Shown: piece after piece, positions 8,831 through 18,544 of the stretch
How the letters are laid out: the number at the start of each line of letters is the position of its first letter
Numbering within the stretch: the first letter of the stretch is position 1
Source of the DNA: Prolixibacteraceae bacterium
GTDB lineage: Bacteria > Bacteroidota > Bacteroidia > Bacteroidales > Prolixibacteraceae
DNA: 64,000 nt
Reading direction: 5' to 3'
Assembly: GCA_023228025.1 (NCBI GenBank)
Contig: JALOCD010000002.1
Span: 50,318 to 114,317, forward strand
The notes under the pieces: model-generated
What the model was told of the DNA's origin: nothing
Seen by the model: only the letters and a program-made list of their open reading frames with translations
Databases searched by the model: none
Program-made: the position numbers and the translations under genes

Positions 8831-9091
8831 AAAGACTGTTTAAAAATATTACACAGAGAATATTTGTCTATCAATCGAAAATATAGGGTTTATAGAAATT
8901 TCTGCAATTAGATGTTTTCATGAGAGAAACCCCGGAGTTACACAGCGTTGGAAAATCGCTTGCGATTTTTCTCTCTGTGTAACTCGTTGTTTCCTCAAGC
9001 GTATTTTAACTAAAGCGAGAATTTCAAAGCCATTTTTATTTTAATTATGGAGTAATAAATTCTCTGTGTAAGAAATTTAAACAGCTTCTTA
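8831..9091. repeat. MITE-like repeat, copy 1
   Basis: About 260 bp bounded by imperfect terminal inverted repeats of about 33 bp containing TTACACAGAGAAT and ATTCTCTGTGTAA. It has an internal palindrome AAATCGC-TT-GCGATTT (near 8953-8968) and the segment GGAGTAATAAATTCTCTGTG at the right end. The related copy at 36731-37003 shares the ends, the palindrome and several internal blocks. It has no coding capacity. The right repeat runs into the proS stop codon. Confidence 0.85.
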
Positions 9092-10564
9092 GTAGGAGAG
9101 CGCGAAAAGGACCCTTCGTTTGGAAGGCTTTCCTGTTAAGATACATTTACCCTCCTCTTCGACGCTATCGAAAGGTATGCATCGGATGGTGGCTTTTGTC
9201 TCTTCCTTGATGATGGCTTCCGTTTCATAAGTGCCGTCCCAATGTGCGAGAATAAATCCCGGTTTACTGATTAACCGCTCTTTGAACTCTTCGTAGGTAT
9301 CAACTTTTGTGGTATTTTCCTCCCTGAATCTCAAGGCTTTGTTGTAGATATTGCCCTGAATTTCGACCAATAGGTTTTCGATCAGGTTCTCAATGCCCTC
9401 CAACTGCTCAACCATTTTTTCCAGTGTGTCGCGACGGGCAATCTCCACACTGCCGTTTTCAAGGTCGCGTGGGCCAATGGCCAGACGAACGGGTACGCCT
9501 TTCATCTCATACTCTGCAAATTTCCATCCCGGACGCTGCGAATCGCGGTCATCATATTTTACACGAATCCCCTTGCTTTTGAGCTTTTCAACCAAGACTT
9601 TTACTTTTTCCGAAATTTGCGCCAGTTGATCAAAATTCTTGTAAATAGGAACAATTACCACTTGAATGGGGGCAAGCTTCGGAGGAAGGACCAGTCCGTT
9701 GTTGTCGGAATGCGCCATGATCAATGCCCCGATCAATCGTGTTGAGACTCCCCAGGAGGTGGCCCACACATATTCGAGTTTGCCCTCCCTTGAGGTAAAT
9801 TGCACCTCAAAAGCCTTGGCGAAATTTTGACCAAGAAAGTGCGAGGTACCCGACTGCAGGGCTTTTCCATCCTGCATCAAGGCTTCAATACTATAGGTTT
9901 CCAATGCACCGGCAAACCTTTCGTGTTCTGATTTGGCACCCTTAATTACCGGAACAGCCATGTAATTCTCAACAAAATCAGCGTATACGTTGATCATGCG
10001 TTCGGTCTCCTCAAGGGCCTCCTCCCTGGATTCGTGTGCGGTATGTCCCTCCTGCCACAAGAATTCGGCAGTGCGAAGGAACATGCGGGTGCGCATCTCC
10101 CAACGAACGACATTGGCCCATTGGTTGACCAATATTGGAAGGTCCCGGTAGGATTGCACCCAATTTTTATAGGTACTCCATATTATTGTTTCGGAGGTTG
10201 GCCGTATGATCAGCTCCTCTTCCAGTTTGGCCTCAGGGTCGACAATAATCCCTTTTCCATTGGGATCATTTTTAAGGCGGTAATGGGTCACAACGGCACA
10301 CTCCTTGGCAAATCCCTCAACGTGGCTGGCCTCTTTTGAAAAGAATGATTTAGGGATAAACAAAGGAAAATAGGCATTTTCGTGACCTGTATCTTTGAAC
10401 ATCTGGTCCAGTGCCGCCTGCATCTTTTCCCAAATTGCATAACCGTATGGTTTGATCACCATACAACCGCGAACCGCGGAGTTTTCAGCCAGATCGGCCT
10501 TGCTAACCAGATCATTGTACCACTGCGAATAATTTTCCTCTTTGGATGTAAGTTCCTTTGCCAT
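9089..10564 (-). CDS. proS: Prolyl-tRNA synthetase (archaeal/eukaryotic-like type)
   Basis: 491 aa, the length of the short ProS type 3 that lacks the bacterial editing insertion. It charges tRNA-Pro. Class II motifs are visible: RPTSETIIW (motif 2 region), the proline-pocket segment around FLWQEGHTAH, and GIRVKYDDRDSQRPGWKF in the anticodon-binding domain. The C-terminal zinc-type domain of this class is seen near the end. A possible minus-strand -7 box TACTTTTG is at 10622-10615. tRNA-Pro(GGG) is at 61149 in this window. Confidence 0.96.
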   Translation of the reverse strand: MAKELTSKEENYSQWYNDLVSKADLAENSAVRGCMVIKPYGYAIWEKMQAALDQMFKDTGHENAYFPLFIPKSFFSKEASHVEGFAKECAVVTHYRLKNDPNGKGIIVDPEAKLEEELIIRPTSETIIWSTYKNWVQSYRDLPILVNQWANVVRWEMRTRMFLRTAEFLWQEGHTAHESREEALEETERMINVYADFVENYMAVPVIKGAKSEHERFAGALETYSIEALMQDGKALQSGTSHFLGQNFAKAFEVQFTSREGKLEYVWATSWGVSTRLIGALIMAHSDNNGLVLPPKLAPIQVVIVPIYKNFDQLAQISEKVKVLVEKLKSKGIRVKYDDRDSQRPGWKFAEYEMKGVPVRLAIGPRDLENGSVEIARRDTLEKMVEQLEGIENLIENLLVEIQGNIYNKALRFREENTTKVDTYEEFKERLISKPGFILAHWDGTYETEAIIKEETKATIRCIPFDSVEEEGKCILTGKPSKRRVLFALSY

Positions 10565-10649
10565 TTTTGTACTTTGGTATGATATTTGCTTATATCTAAA
10601 ATATATTTCCTATGCAAAAGTAGGGAAAATTGAAGGAATACTAAAGTAA

Positions 10650-10657
10650 AGGAGGAC
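10650..10657 (+). promoter_or_regulatory. Strong Shine-Dalgarno site
   Basis: AAAGGAGG lies 6-7 bases before the ATG at 10663. This is a near-perfect anti-SD match, unusual in Bacteroidota, where most genes in this window show none. It fixes the start of the Gly/Tyr-rich lipoprotein. Confidence 0.7.
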
Positions 10658-10662
10658 AAAAC

Positions 10663-12183
10663 ATGAAACCAAATGTGAAACTATTCATCGCCGTTGCTTT
10701 ACTGGCTACCGCTTGTACAACAGGTTCAAGGGTAACTTCAGGTGGTTATTCGGATGATCTTTATTTCACTCCGAGTGATGCCCAACCATCGGCCCCCAAA
10801 CCAGTCAAACAGGTAAAGCAACCTGAGAAAAAAAGCACTGTGGTGATGCAGGTGGAAGAGAACGAACAGGGTAAGGTTGTCAACAACTACATCGTTCCCA
10901 AAAGCAGCCGAAAAGATAAAAATGCCTATTACTTCGACGATCAGCCGGCTTATGCGGATACCGTCATGGAATACAAAGACGATAAAGAACAGGTAACCAT
11001 CAACAATTATTTTGAAGGTGAAGAGATGAATTATTCTACCCGCATACGTTCCTTTTACAATCCCTATTTCTACGATCCGTTCTGGGATCCCTTCTGGGGT
11101 GGGTTCTACGATCCCTATTTCGGTTCTCCCTTTAGCTGGGGAATGGGTTGGGGAGGTATGTATGGAGGATATTATGGCGGATATTATGGCGGATATTATG
11201 GTGGTTGGTATAATCCATGGAATCCTTGGTACGGCTATGGGTATGGTGGATTTGGATACGGGTACGGCTGGGGATATGGTTACGGCTGGGGTGGCGGTTA
11301 CTATCCCGGTTGGGGCTGGACCAGTGGTAGCTATTATGCAGATGGTGGTTGGAGCAATGGCAATTACCACAATGGTAAACAAAACAGTACAGGGAAACGT
11401 GGTGTTTCCAACGCCGTCAGGTATGGTACAAATAATACAAAAAGTGGTATGTACACCGGTGCAGGTTCGTTCAACGGCCAGGTTCTGGGAAGAAGCGTCA
11501 ATGCTACCTCAACCAGATTACAGTCAACGAATGGCGCTGTTCAGGGAGTCAGACCGGGAATGGGTGGAGTTGGTGCGACAGGAACCAGGCAGCCTTCAAC
11601 CAGGGAGGCTACAGTACTGCAGCAAAGTCAGGGATCCGGCAACATGCAGGGAACCCGGATCAACAGAGGTGAAACCCTCTCAAATCTTCGTCGCTCAAGC
11701 ACCAACAACATTCAAAGCAGTGGTGCCGTTAACCAGAATAATATATCCTCCAGACCTGTTTCTTCAGGAAGGGATTATACCCCAACCTACAACAGGCCAA
11801 GGATGAATACACAGCCGTCCTACAACAATGGGGCAACCAGGCAATACAATGTACCGCAATCCAACGGCAACTCCCAGGGCAGCAGGTATGCAAGACCACA
11901 AAGTTCAGGTGGAAGTTATGGCGGTGCGGCAAGAACCCAACAATCCAATAGCTACCAACGCGGTGCGGCAAGCAGCTCACCTTCGCGTTCATCTGCCACA
12001 CCGAGCAGCAGCAGTAGTAGCGGCAGAAGTAATTCACCCGGGTTTTCCGGCTCAAGCTCCGGTACCAGATCCTTCTCAACACCGTCATTCAGCGGCGGGA
12101 GCAGCTCTGGTGGGGGCAGTGTAGGTGGCAGCAGCGGTGGTGGACATTCCGGAGGTGGAGGAGGATCAGGCAGAACCAGATAA
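10663..12183 (+). CDS. Gly/Tyr-rich and Ser-rich lipoprotein of unknown function
   Basis: 506 aa. The signal peptide ends in a lipobox (ALLATAC, Cys18), so it is an envelope lipoprotein. A charged region follows to about residue 115, then a strongly aromatic segment (about 125-225) of YGG, WGYG and GYG repeats. The rest is a long Ser/Asn/Gln/Gly-rich, poorly structured tail ending in Gly/Ser runs (GGHSGGGGGSG). The composition suggests a surface or matrix protein with an intrinsically disordered tail. I recognise no named family beyond similar vitellogenin-like/prolyl-rich Bacteroidota proteins. The barrel gene downstream is on the same strand. Confidence 0.8.
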   Translation: MKPNVKLFIAVALLATACTTGSRVTSGGYSDDLYFTPSDAQPSAPKPVKQVKQPEKKSTVVMQVEENEQGKVVNNYIVPKSSRKDKNAYYFDDQPAYADTVMEYKDDKEQVTINNYFEGEEMNYSTRIRSFYNPYFYDPFWDPFWGGFYDPYFGSPFSWGMGWGGMYGGYYGGYYGGYYGGWYNPWNPWYGYGYGGFGYGYGWGYGYGWGGGYYPGWGWTSGSYYADGGWSNGNYHNGKQNSTGKRGVSNAVRYGTNNTKSGMYTGAGSFNGQVLGRSVNATSTRLQSTNGAVQGVRPGMGGVGATGTRQPSTREATVLQQSQGSGNMQGTRINRGETLSNLRRSSTNNIQSSGAVNQNNISSRPVSSGRDYTPTYNRPRMNTQPSYNNGATRQYNVPQSNGNSQGSRYARPQSSGGSYGGAARTQQSNSYQRGAASSSPSRSSATPSSSSSSGRSNSPGFSGSSSGTRSFSTPSFSGGSSSGGGSVGGSSGGGHSGGGGGSGRTR

Positions 12184-12335
12184 ATCCATCAATTCCACGA
12201 TAATTATAAAAAGATAATATATTCAGCGATAAAGAGCATGTTTGGAAATCACTAATCAATGATTTGAGTATTTGCATGCAATTCGTTTCACTGATCTTCG
12301 ATTCCATTTGTCCAACAAAAGAAAAATTACACAAC

Positions 12336-13880
12336 ATGAAAAAATTATACTTCACAACAATGGCGATCATAGCGATGACAGCTGTAAGCTCTGCGCAATA
12401 TGTCGACAATGCCCTGTTGTTTTCGCAACAGAATTATGGGTCCACAGCCCGTTCCAAAGCCATGGGAAATGCTTTCGGCGCCCTGGGTGGGGATTTTGGA
12501 TCACTCAGCATCAACCCTGCCGGTTTAGGCATTTATCAACGGGGCGAAGTATCGACTACCATAAGCCTTTTCAATCAAAACGCAACAGAAACAACCTATC
12601 AGGGAAATTCAAATAAGGAGAACAACAACAATTTTAATTTTAAAAATTTTGGATATGTATCGTCCATTCCTGGTTCTGCAAACAATTCAGGGTTGGTATC
12701 ATTCAATTTTGGTATAGGATACAACCGTTTGGCCAATTTCAACCAAAACAGTTTTGTATCGTCTGAGAGTTCACCCTATTCCAGAATGGATGCTTTTGCA
12801 CAACAGACCAACGGGATCAAATACAACAACCTGGTATCAATTGATGGTTATGATCCATATCAAAGCAGCGTCCCGTGGGAAAGTAAACTTGCATGGGAAA
12901 ACTATCTGATCGATGTGACCAATTCTTCTACGACCGGCGATAAATATGCCACATTCCTGCTCGACAATGAGAAGGTTAAGCAACGTGAAGCGGCCAGCAG
13001 GGAGGGGTTTATCAATGAATACCTTGCCAGTTTTGGGGCCAATTTCAACCACAGGCTATACCTTGGAGCAACCATTGGTATGCAGGACCTGTTTTACGAT
13101 GAAGCCAAAGTTTACAGCGAATTTGGGATTGACGAAGTCGGCACCAATTTGAAAAGCTGGGGCCATTACGATTACGCGAACAATACCAGATCAACCGGAG
13201 TTGGTTATAACCTCAAATTGGGGGCTATCTACCGGCCATTGCCAGTTCTCAGGCTCGGTCTTGCTTTTCATACCCCTACCTATTTCCACATCAAGGAGAC
13301 CTATAGTTCAACCATGAGTTCTAATCTGGATGGAATAAGTACACAGGCTGATGGGGCACATAAAGAATCTACACCGATAGGAAATTTCGAATACAACTTT
13401 CATTCACCACTCCGCGTTATCGCAAGTGTCGCTTATCAATTTGAGAAAAAGGCGATATTCTCGATGGATTATGAATTTGTCGATTATGCATCGTCAAAAT
13501 TCAGCCACGGATATTCCGATGACTTCAGCGTTGAAAATGGAGACATCAAGTCTGTATATAAATCAGTCAGTAATATAAGATTAGGCGCTGAATACAGATT
13601 AAATGACGCTTTCAGCCTCAGGGGTGGATTGGAATTTTTGGGTAATCCATACAAATCGAGCGCCTACGGAGTTTCCCAGCCCAATATGGATTACAAATTC
13701 ACCACTTACAATGGAGGGTTCGGTTACCGTTCCGGGAAATACTCATTGGATGTTACTTATAGCCTTGGCGACAAAACCAACTATATGTACCTTTATCATA
13801 TAGATGGTATTAACGTTGATCCGGTTAAATATCATAACATTAACCAGGAGTTGCTATTTACTTTCGCGATTCGGATGTGA
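12336..13880 (+). CDS. Outer-membrane beta-barrel protein (OmpP1/FadL-like)
   Basis: 514 aa from the ATG at 12336, chosen because it starts a standard signal peptide (MKKLYFTTMAIIAMTAVSSA). The mature start resembles FadL/TodX-type transporters: SAKAMGNAFGALGGDFGSLS followed by NPAGLGIYQRGE. The rest is alternating amphipathic strands, and the end FTFAIRM has the aromatic character of barrel proteins. It probably imports hydrophobic compounds across the outer membrane, as FadL does, but the substrate is unknown. It is separated from the upstream lipoprotein gene by about 150 bp. Confidence 0.82.
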   Translation: MKKLYFTTMAIIAMTAVSSAQYVDNALLFSQQNYGSTARSKAMGNAFGALGGDFGSLSINPAGLGIYQRGEVSTTISLFNQNATETTYQGNSNKENNNNFNFKNFGYVSSIPGSANNSGLVSFNFGIGYNRLANFNQNSFVSSESSPYSRMDAFAQQTNGIKYNNLVSIDGYDPYQSSVPWESKLAWENYLIDVTNSSTTGDKYATFLLDNEKVKQREAASREGFINEYLASFGANFNHRLYLGATIGMQDLFYDEAKVYSEFGIDEVGTNLKSWGHYDYANNTRSTGVGYNLKLGAIYRPLPVLRLGLAFHTPTYFHIKETYSSTMSSNLDGISTQADGAHKESTPIGNFEYNFHSPLRVIASVAYQFEKKAIFSMDYEFVDYASSKFSHGYSDDFSVENGDIKSVYKSVSNIRLGAEYRLNDAFSLRGGLEFLGNPYKSSAYGVSQPNMDYKFTTYNGGFGYRSGKYSLDVTYSLGDKTNYMYLYHIDGINVDPVKYHNINQELLFTFAIRM

Positions 13881-13887
13881 TAAATGA

Positions 13888-14053
13888 AATAGGTAGAAAT
13901 AGGTAGAAATAGGTAGAAATAAATGGTAATAAATAGAAATAGGTGGAGCAATTTCCACCTATTTCTATTTATATCAATCAATTACAATTTATTTCCACTT
14001 ATTTCCATTTATTTCCATTTATTTCCATTTATTTCCATTTATTTCAATCTATT
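13888..14053. repeat. Decamer tandem repeats in inverted arrangement
   Basis: Three perfect copies of AGGTAGAAAT (13891-13920) plus degenerate units to 13950, then the complementary pattern from 13951 (ATTTCCACCT, then ATTTCCATTT in five near-perfect copies at about 13987-14046). The two arms can pair, with the turn near 13946-13956. It lies between the convergent barrel gene and cysN and reaches the cysN stop. Confidence 0.88.
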
Positions 14054-15349
14054 TCACAATATCATACCAGCTCCAACTACATTATTTGTCGCCTCATCAA
14101 TTAATATCAAACTTCCCGTTTCCCTGTTTCGTTTGTAAGAATCGTAGAACAATGGACGGGTTGTTTTGATGGTGATTTTTGCGATCTCGTTCAGCCCGAT
14201 GATGGTATCTTCGTCGTGCTCCTCCAGGGTATTGATATTGACTTTGTAGGCTACTTCTGTCACCACACATTTCATTTCGTTGGTGGTATGCTTTAACAAA
14301 TATTTTCCCCGGTGCTGGAGTGGTTTGCTGTTTAGCCAACAAATCATGAGATTGATCTCCTGTCCCTGGAACGGTTGGTTCACTGCATCAACGATCATGG
14401 AACCGCGACTGATATCAATTTCATGCGCAAGGCGCAACGTGACAGATTGGGGGGGGAAAGCCAATTCCAGGCTCTTTGCCCCAAAATCTATTCCCTGAAT
14501 GGTTGTCTTTTGACCACCCGGCAGGGCAACGACCTCCTGTCCTACCCTGAAGATTCCACCTGCAACCCTACCGGCATATCCCCGGTAGTCGTGGAATTGA
14601 TCAGATTGCGGACGAATCACATATTGTACGGGGAAACGCGGATCATCAAAATTGTGGTCGCCGCCTACTGGCAACGATTCCATCAAACCTATAAAAGTCG
14701 GACCAGTGTACCAATCCATGTTGGTCGAACGATCTACCACATTGTCTCCAAGTTTCGCGCTGATGGGCAGGAAATGAACATCATTGTTGCCCAGCTTGTG
14801 TGCCACCTCCGTAAAATCCACTTTAATAGCCTCAAATACTGCCTGGGAAAAATCGACCAAATCCATCTTGTTCACGCAAACCACCACATGGGGTATCTGC
14901 AACAAAGCGGCAATGTAAGCATGTCGTCGGGTCTGCTCGATCACACCATTACGCGCGTCAATCAGGATAACAGCGGCATTGGCAGTCGAAGCGCCGGTTA
15001 CCATGTTCCTGGTATATTGAATGTGTCCGGGTGTGTCGGCAATGATAAATTTTCGTTTCGGTGTGGCGAAATACCGGTAGGCTACATCAATGGTAATGCC
15101 TTGTTCCCGTTCAGCACGCAATCCATCGGTGAGCAGAGCCAGATTAACCTCTTCTCCTCCCCTGCTGATGCTGGCCCTTTCAATGGCCTCCATCTGATCT
15201 TCAAAAATCGCCTTGCTATCGTACAGCAGACGACCAATCAGGGTACTTTTCCCATCATCAACACTTCCTGCAGTGGTGAACCGCAGTAGTTCCATATCCA
15301 AATATCCGATCTCCTTGCCGGACAAAACTGATGCTTTATTGTCAATCAT
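14054..15349 (-). CDS. cysN: Sulfate adenylyltransferase, GTPase subunit
   Basis: 431 aa, the normal length of CysN without a fused APS kinase. With CysD it makes APS from sulfate and ATP, driven by GTP hydrolysis. GTPase motifs: AGSVDDGKSTLIG (P-loop), DTPGHIQYTRNM (G3) and VNKMDLVDF (G4), followed by EF-Tu-like beta-barrel domains. It is downstream of cysD on the same strand, 106 bp apart, with a repeat hairpin between. No APS kinase is present, which agrees with the APS-type reductase at 37111. Confidence 0.96.
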   Translation of the reverse strand: MIDNKASVLSGKEIGYLDMELLRFTTAGSVDDGKSTLIGRLLYDSKAIFEDQMEAIERASISRGGEEVNLALLTDGLRAEREQGITIDVAYRYFATPKRKFIIADTPGHIQYTRNMVTGASTANAAVILIDARNGVIEQTRRHAYIAALLQIPHVVVCVNKMDLVDFSQAVFEAIKVDFTEVAHKLGNNDVHFLPISAKLGDNVVDRSTNMDWYTGPTFIGLMESLPVGGDHNFDDPRFPVQYVIRPQSDQFHDYRGYAGRVAGGIFRVGQEVVALPGGQKTTIQGIDFGAKSLELAFPPQSVTLRLAHEIDISRGSMIVDAVNQPFQGQEINLMICWLNSKPLQHRGKYLLKHTTNEMKCVVTEVAYKVNINTLEEHDEDTIIGLNEIAKITIKTTRPLFYDSYKRNRETGSLILIDEATNNVVGAGMIL

Positions 15350-15380
15350 GCTAAACTTATATCATTTCAACTATTAATCA

Positions 15381-15457
15381 ACAAGTTATGAGATATGAAT
15401 TATGAGTTATAACTCAACTGCCAACACCCATAACTCATATCTTATAACTCATATCTC
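15381..15457. repeat. Heptamer inverted repeat between cysD and cysN
   Basis: The left arm 15390-15410 (GAGATATGAATTATGAGTTA plus T) is complementary to the right arm within 15430-15457, whose last bases overlap the cysD stop codon. The units are the same GAGTTAT/GATATGA heptamers as at 31-168. In the cysDN transcript it would form a stable hairpin between the two genes. Confidence 0.82.
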
Positions 15458-16361
15458 AGAAATATCCCTCTTTCTTCCGGTCTTCCATGGCTGCTTCCGA
15501 TCTTTTGTCGTCGGCACGGCCACCCCTTTCGGTCACGCGGCTTGCTGCTACTTCCTGAATAATCTGTTCCAAAGTGTGAGCTTCTGAAAGACTAACCCCT
15601 GTGCAAGTAATATCACCGATGGTACGACAGCGGATTCTTTTAACTTCTGCCCTTTCGCCAGACTTCAGCTGCATAAACGGGGCAGTTGCCAGCCATACAC
15701 CATCCCTGCAGAATACCTCACGTTCGTGGGTGAAATAGAGGCTTGGCATGGGAATATTTTCCATCAGGATATATTGCCAGACATCCATTTCTGTCCAATT
15801 ACTGATTGGGAATACCCTGAAATGTTCACCGATGTTCTTCTTCCCGTTGAAGAGGTTCCAGAGCTCCGGCCGTTGATTTTTAGGATCCCACTGACCAAAT
15901 TCATCCCTGTGGGAGAAAAAGCGCTCCTTGGCGCGGGCTTTCTCCTCATCACGGCGACCACCACCCATGGCGCAATCGAACTTCATCTCTTCAATCGCGT
16001 CCAAAAGGGTCACTGTTTGCAAGACGTTGCGGCTTGCGTTAACTCCCTTTTCTTCGACAGCCCTGCCTTTGTCAATGGAATCCTGGACATATTTAACAAG
16101 CATCTTGGTGCCGGTTTTTTCGGCCAGTTCATCCCGATAGGTAATGGTCTCTTCAAAATTGTGACCGGTATCGATGTGCATCAATGGAAATGGGACCTTT
16201 GCCGGATAAAATGCCTTGCGGGCGAGGAAAAACATGACGATTGAATCTTTACCGCCTGAAAAAAGCATCACAGGGTTTTCGAACTGTGCAGCCACTTCAC
16301 GAATGACGAAGATCGACTCTGCCTCTAATTCCCTTAGATGGTTAATGGTATGTAACTCCAT
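15456..16361 (-). CDS. cysD: Sulfate adenylyltransferase, small subunit
   Basis: 301 aa from the ATG at 16361 (MELHTINHLRELEAESIF matches the usual CysD start); a start at 16397 would add 12 unsupported residues. It is a PP-loop ATP pyrophosphatase (FSGGKDSIVM) that adenylates sulfate together with CysN. The typical long C-terminal part with GGRRDEEKARAKER and the ending GRADDKRSEAAMEDRKKEGYF-like tail is intact. It is first in a cysD-cysN operon. A minus-strand TATTTTTG box is at 16430-16423. Confidence 0.96.
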   Translation of the reverse strand: MELHTINHLRELEAESIFVIREVAAQFENPVMLFSGGKDSIVMFFLARKAFYPAKVPFPLMHIDTGHNFEETITYRDELAEKTGTKMLVKYVQDSIDKGRAVEEKGVNASRNVLQTVTLLDAIEEMKFDCAMGGGRRDEEKARAKERFFSHRDEFGQWDPKNQRPELWNLFNGKKNIGEHFRVFPISNWTEMDVWQYILMENIPMPSLYFTHEREVFCRDGVWLATAPFMQLKSGERAEVKRIRCRTIGDITCTGVSLSEAHTLEQIIQEVAASRVTERGGRADDKRSEAAMEDRKKEGYF

Positions 16362-16551
16362 AAATACAAATTCTGATTTTTTGATTGTCCGGGTCAAAAC
16401 ATTCTACCAAAAGGACAAGGCACAAAAATAAACATTCCGTGGAGAAAAACGACTAATGGGATTAATCCTTCTCCTAACGGTGACTCCTTCCCAATAAAAT
16501 CTACTGATCGGTTGTGGGCAAAAAATCGACAAATAAATACCTGACTGTATT

Positions 16552-17589
16552 TCAGGATATTAGCTGGTATTTCAGATCCCAATGATTGCTTTGCAGTACA
16601 GTTTGGACGTTAACTTCAAAGATTCGTCTGACAATTCTTCTGGTCATGTCAGGATAGTGGACATTCACCTTCTCTTCTGATTCAAGCCAATCGCTTATCT
16701 TTTCATATTGCGAAGGATGCAAATTTTTTATAACAGGAACCCCCATCAATTCCAGCGCGGTGGCATTGTATTGCTGCTCATACTGACCTTTCATGGGTAT
16801 CACCATCAATTTCTTGTTCAGGTAAAGCGCTTCCGCAGGGGTTTCAAATCCGGCGCCGCACAACACACCTGAAGAGTTGGCCATATCCACAATAAATTCA
16901 TCATTGGTGATTTTATTTACGATAATATTATCAACCCGATAGGATTTTTTTGCATGCTTTGAAAAGATATGCCAGTTGTAATCACCAAACAAGGAGAGCG
17001 TATCCACCAATAACTTGTCATCATAGGCGGGCAGATAGACGGTGAAATAATCCTGTACATCCGTTTCACAATCCCTTACCTGCTTTCTAATAACCGGCGT
17101 AAAGATGGTATCGTCATAGGCTTTAAAATGGAAGCCAAAATGGGTATCCGCCGGCGCATAATTTCTCAGAATAAACCTGCCCAACAGATCAATTTTCCGT
17201 GGAACTGGCACTTTGTCGCTTAAAAGGGCGCCCTGATGGCTCAAACTGATGCATGGAATTTTTTTCTTCCTGCAAGCCCATGCAGAAACTGGCTCAAAAT
17301 CGTTGATTACCAAATCGTAATCCTCGACCCTGAGTTGATCGATTTCACGCTTCAAGTTCCAAAGATTGCTCTTCGTCAAAGTTTTCCAAATGTCAACACC
17401 GCCGCTTTTGCCAAACCAAAAACTCAAACCCTTCAAGCGATATTTTACCGGTTCGTCCAATTCAACATCACACTGGGTCCCGCTTACCAGGATATCGCAT
17501 TGACAAAATTCCTGAAGATAGGGTATGATGTCACGTGCACGGCTAATGTGACCGTTGCCTGTTCCCTGAATTGCATACAATATTTTCAT
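16552..17589 (-). CDS. Glycosyltransferase-like protein (MJ1255/VC2487 type)
   Basis: 345 aa. The N-terminal motif ILYAIQGTGNGHISRARDI and the C-terminal segment LCGAGFETPAEALYLNKKL match the MJ1255/VC2487 family of GT-B fold glycosyltransferases, related to MurG and UDP-sugar transferases. It is predicted cytoplasmic or membrane-associated; donor and acceptor are unknown. It lies 25 bp downstream of an LpxH-like phosphoesterase gene on the same strand, so both probably act on a lipid or envelope glycan. Confidence 0.8.
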   Translation of the reverse strand: MKILYAIQGTGNGHISRARDIIPYLQEFCQCDILVSGTQCDVELDEPVKYRLKGLSFWFGKSGGVDIWKTLTKSNLWNLKREIDQLRVEDYDLVINDFEPVSAWACRKKKIPCISLSHQGALLSDKVPVPRKIDLLGRFILRNYAPADTHFGFHFKAYDDTIFTPVIRKQVRDCETDVQDYFTVYLPAYDDKLLVDTLSLFGDYNWHIFSKHAKKSYRVDNIIVNKITNDEFIVDMANSSGVLCGAGFETPAEALYLNKKLMVIPMKGQYEQQYNATALELMGVPVIKNLHPSQYEKISDWLESEEKVNVHYPDMTRRIVRRIFEVNVQTVLQSNHWDLKYQLIS

Positions 17590-17614
17590 AACTGAATTTT
17601 TTTACTATCCTCAA

Positions 17615-18460
17615 TTATCTTTGAAACTCAACCAGCATATTTTTAAACAGTTCTTTCGCTTCAATATCTATGATCTTTTCAAAATCGGCATCCACATTGC
17701 CGGGATCTTCTACAAAATCTTCCCGGTAGGTAAACAATCTCCATTTCCCCTGATTGTATTCGAGGGCTGTCAGGTTCTCGATCCAGTCGCCGGAGTTGAG
17801 ATAATGGATGGTTTGGTTTCCAACAGTCATTTCCCTCATTTCGGGATGATGTATATGACCGCAAATAATGTAATCTATGCCTTTTTGTGCAGCTATCGAA
17901 GCAGCCGTATCCTCGAAGGCATTGATAAACTTCACTGCTCCCTTGACGGATTCCTTAATTTTCATTGAAAAAGAGACCGGCCCAAAATTCAGTTTCCGGT
18001 TTATCCAGTTTATTCTGGTATTCAACCAAATCAGGGTATCATAACCAATGGCCCCAATTTTGGCCAGCCATTTGGAATACTGCATCACCACATCGAAAAC
18101 ATCGCCATGAAAAAGCCAGACTTTCTTCCCATTCAGTTCAAGTTTCAACTCGTTCAGGATACGAAGCTTACCAATCTTCAATCCGCTGAACTTTCGAAAC
18201 ATTTCATCATGATTTCCTGTGATGTAATAGACTGAACTATTGCCGGAGGCCAATCCGATCAGGTGCTTAACAACCTTTAAGTGTGATTTTGGGAAGAATC
18301 GTTTGTTAAATTGCCAGATGTCGATGATATCCCCGTTTAGTACAATCGTTTTGGGACGAATGCTTTTCAAATACTTTAACAACTCTGTGGCGTGGCAACC
18401 CGACGTTCCCAAATGTATATCGGAAATTACAACCAGTTCAACGCTTCTCTTTTTGTCCAT
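17615..18460 (-). CDS. Calcineurin-like phosphoesterase (LpxH-like)
   Basis: 281 aa. Metal-binding motifs of the calcineurin fold are in order: SDIHLG, NGDIIDIW, GNHDEMF, LFHGD and CGHIHHPEM. This set and the length fit UDP-2,3-diacylglucosamine pyrophosphatase-related proteins of Bacteroidota, which hydrolyse a lipid-A precursor or related nucleotide-lipid. It is first in an operon with the glycosyltransferase. Whether it is the true LpxH or a paralogue is not certain from sequence. Confidence 0.85.
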   Translation of the reverse strand: MDKKRSVELVVISDIHLGTSGCHATELLKYLKSIRPKTIVLNGDIIDIWQFNKRFFPKSHLKVVKHLIGLASGNSSVYYITGNHDEMFRKFSGLKIGKLRILNELKLELNGKKVWLFHGDVFDVVMQYSKWLAKIGAIGYDTLIWLNTRINWINRKLNFGPVSFSMKIKESVKGAVKFINAFEDTAASIAAQKGIDYIICGHIHHPEMREMTVGNQTIHYLNSGDWIENLTALEYNQGKWRLFTYREDFVEDPGNVDADFEKIIDIEAKELFKNMLVEFQR

Positions 18461-18544
18461 TAGTTACGGTTTTTCACGCAGCTAATTAACAGCAAACATA
18501 TTACGGATCAGTTACAAAACAGTGAAATAACAGTTACGGTTTGG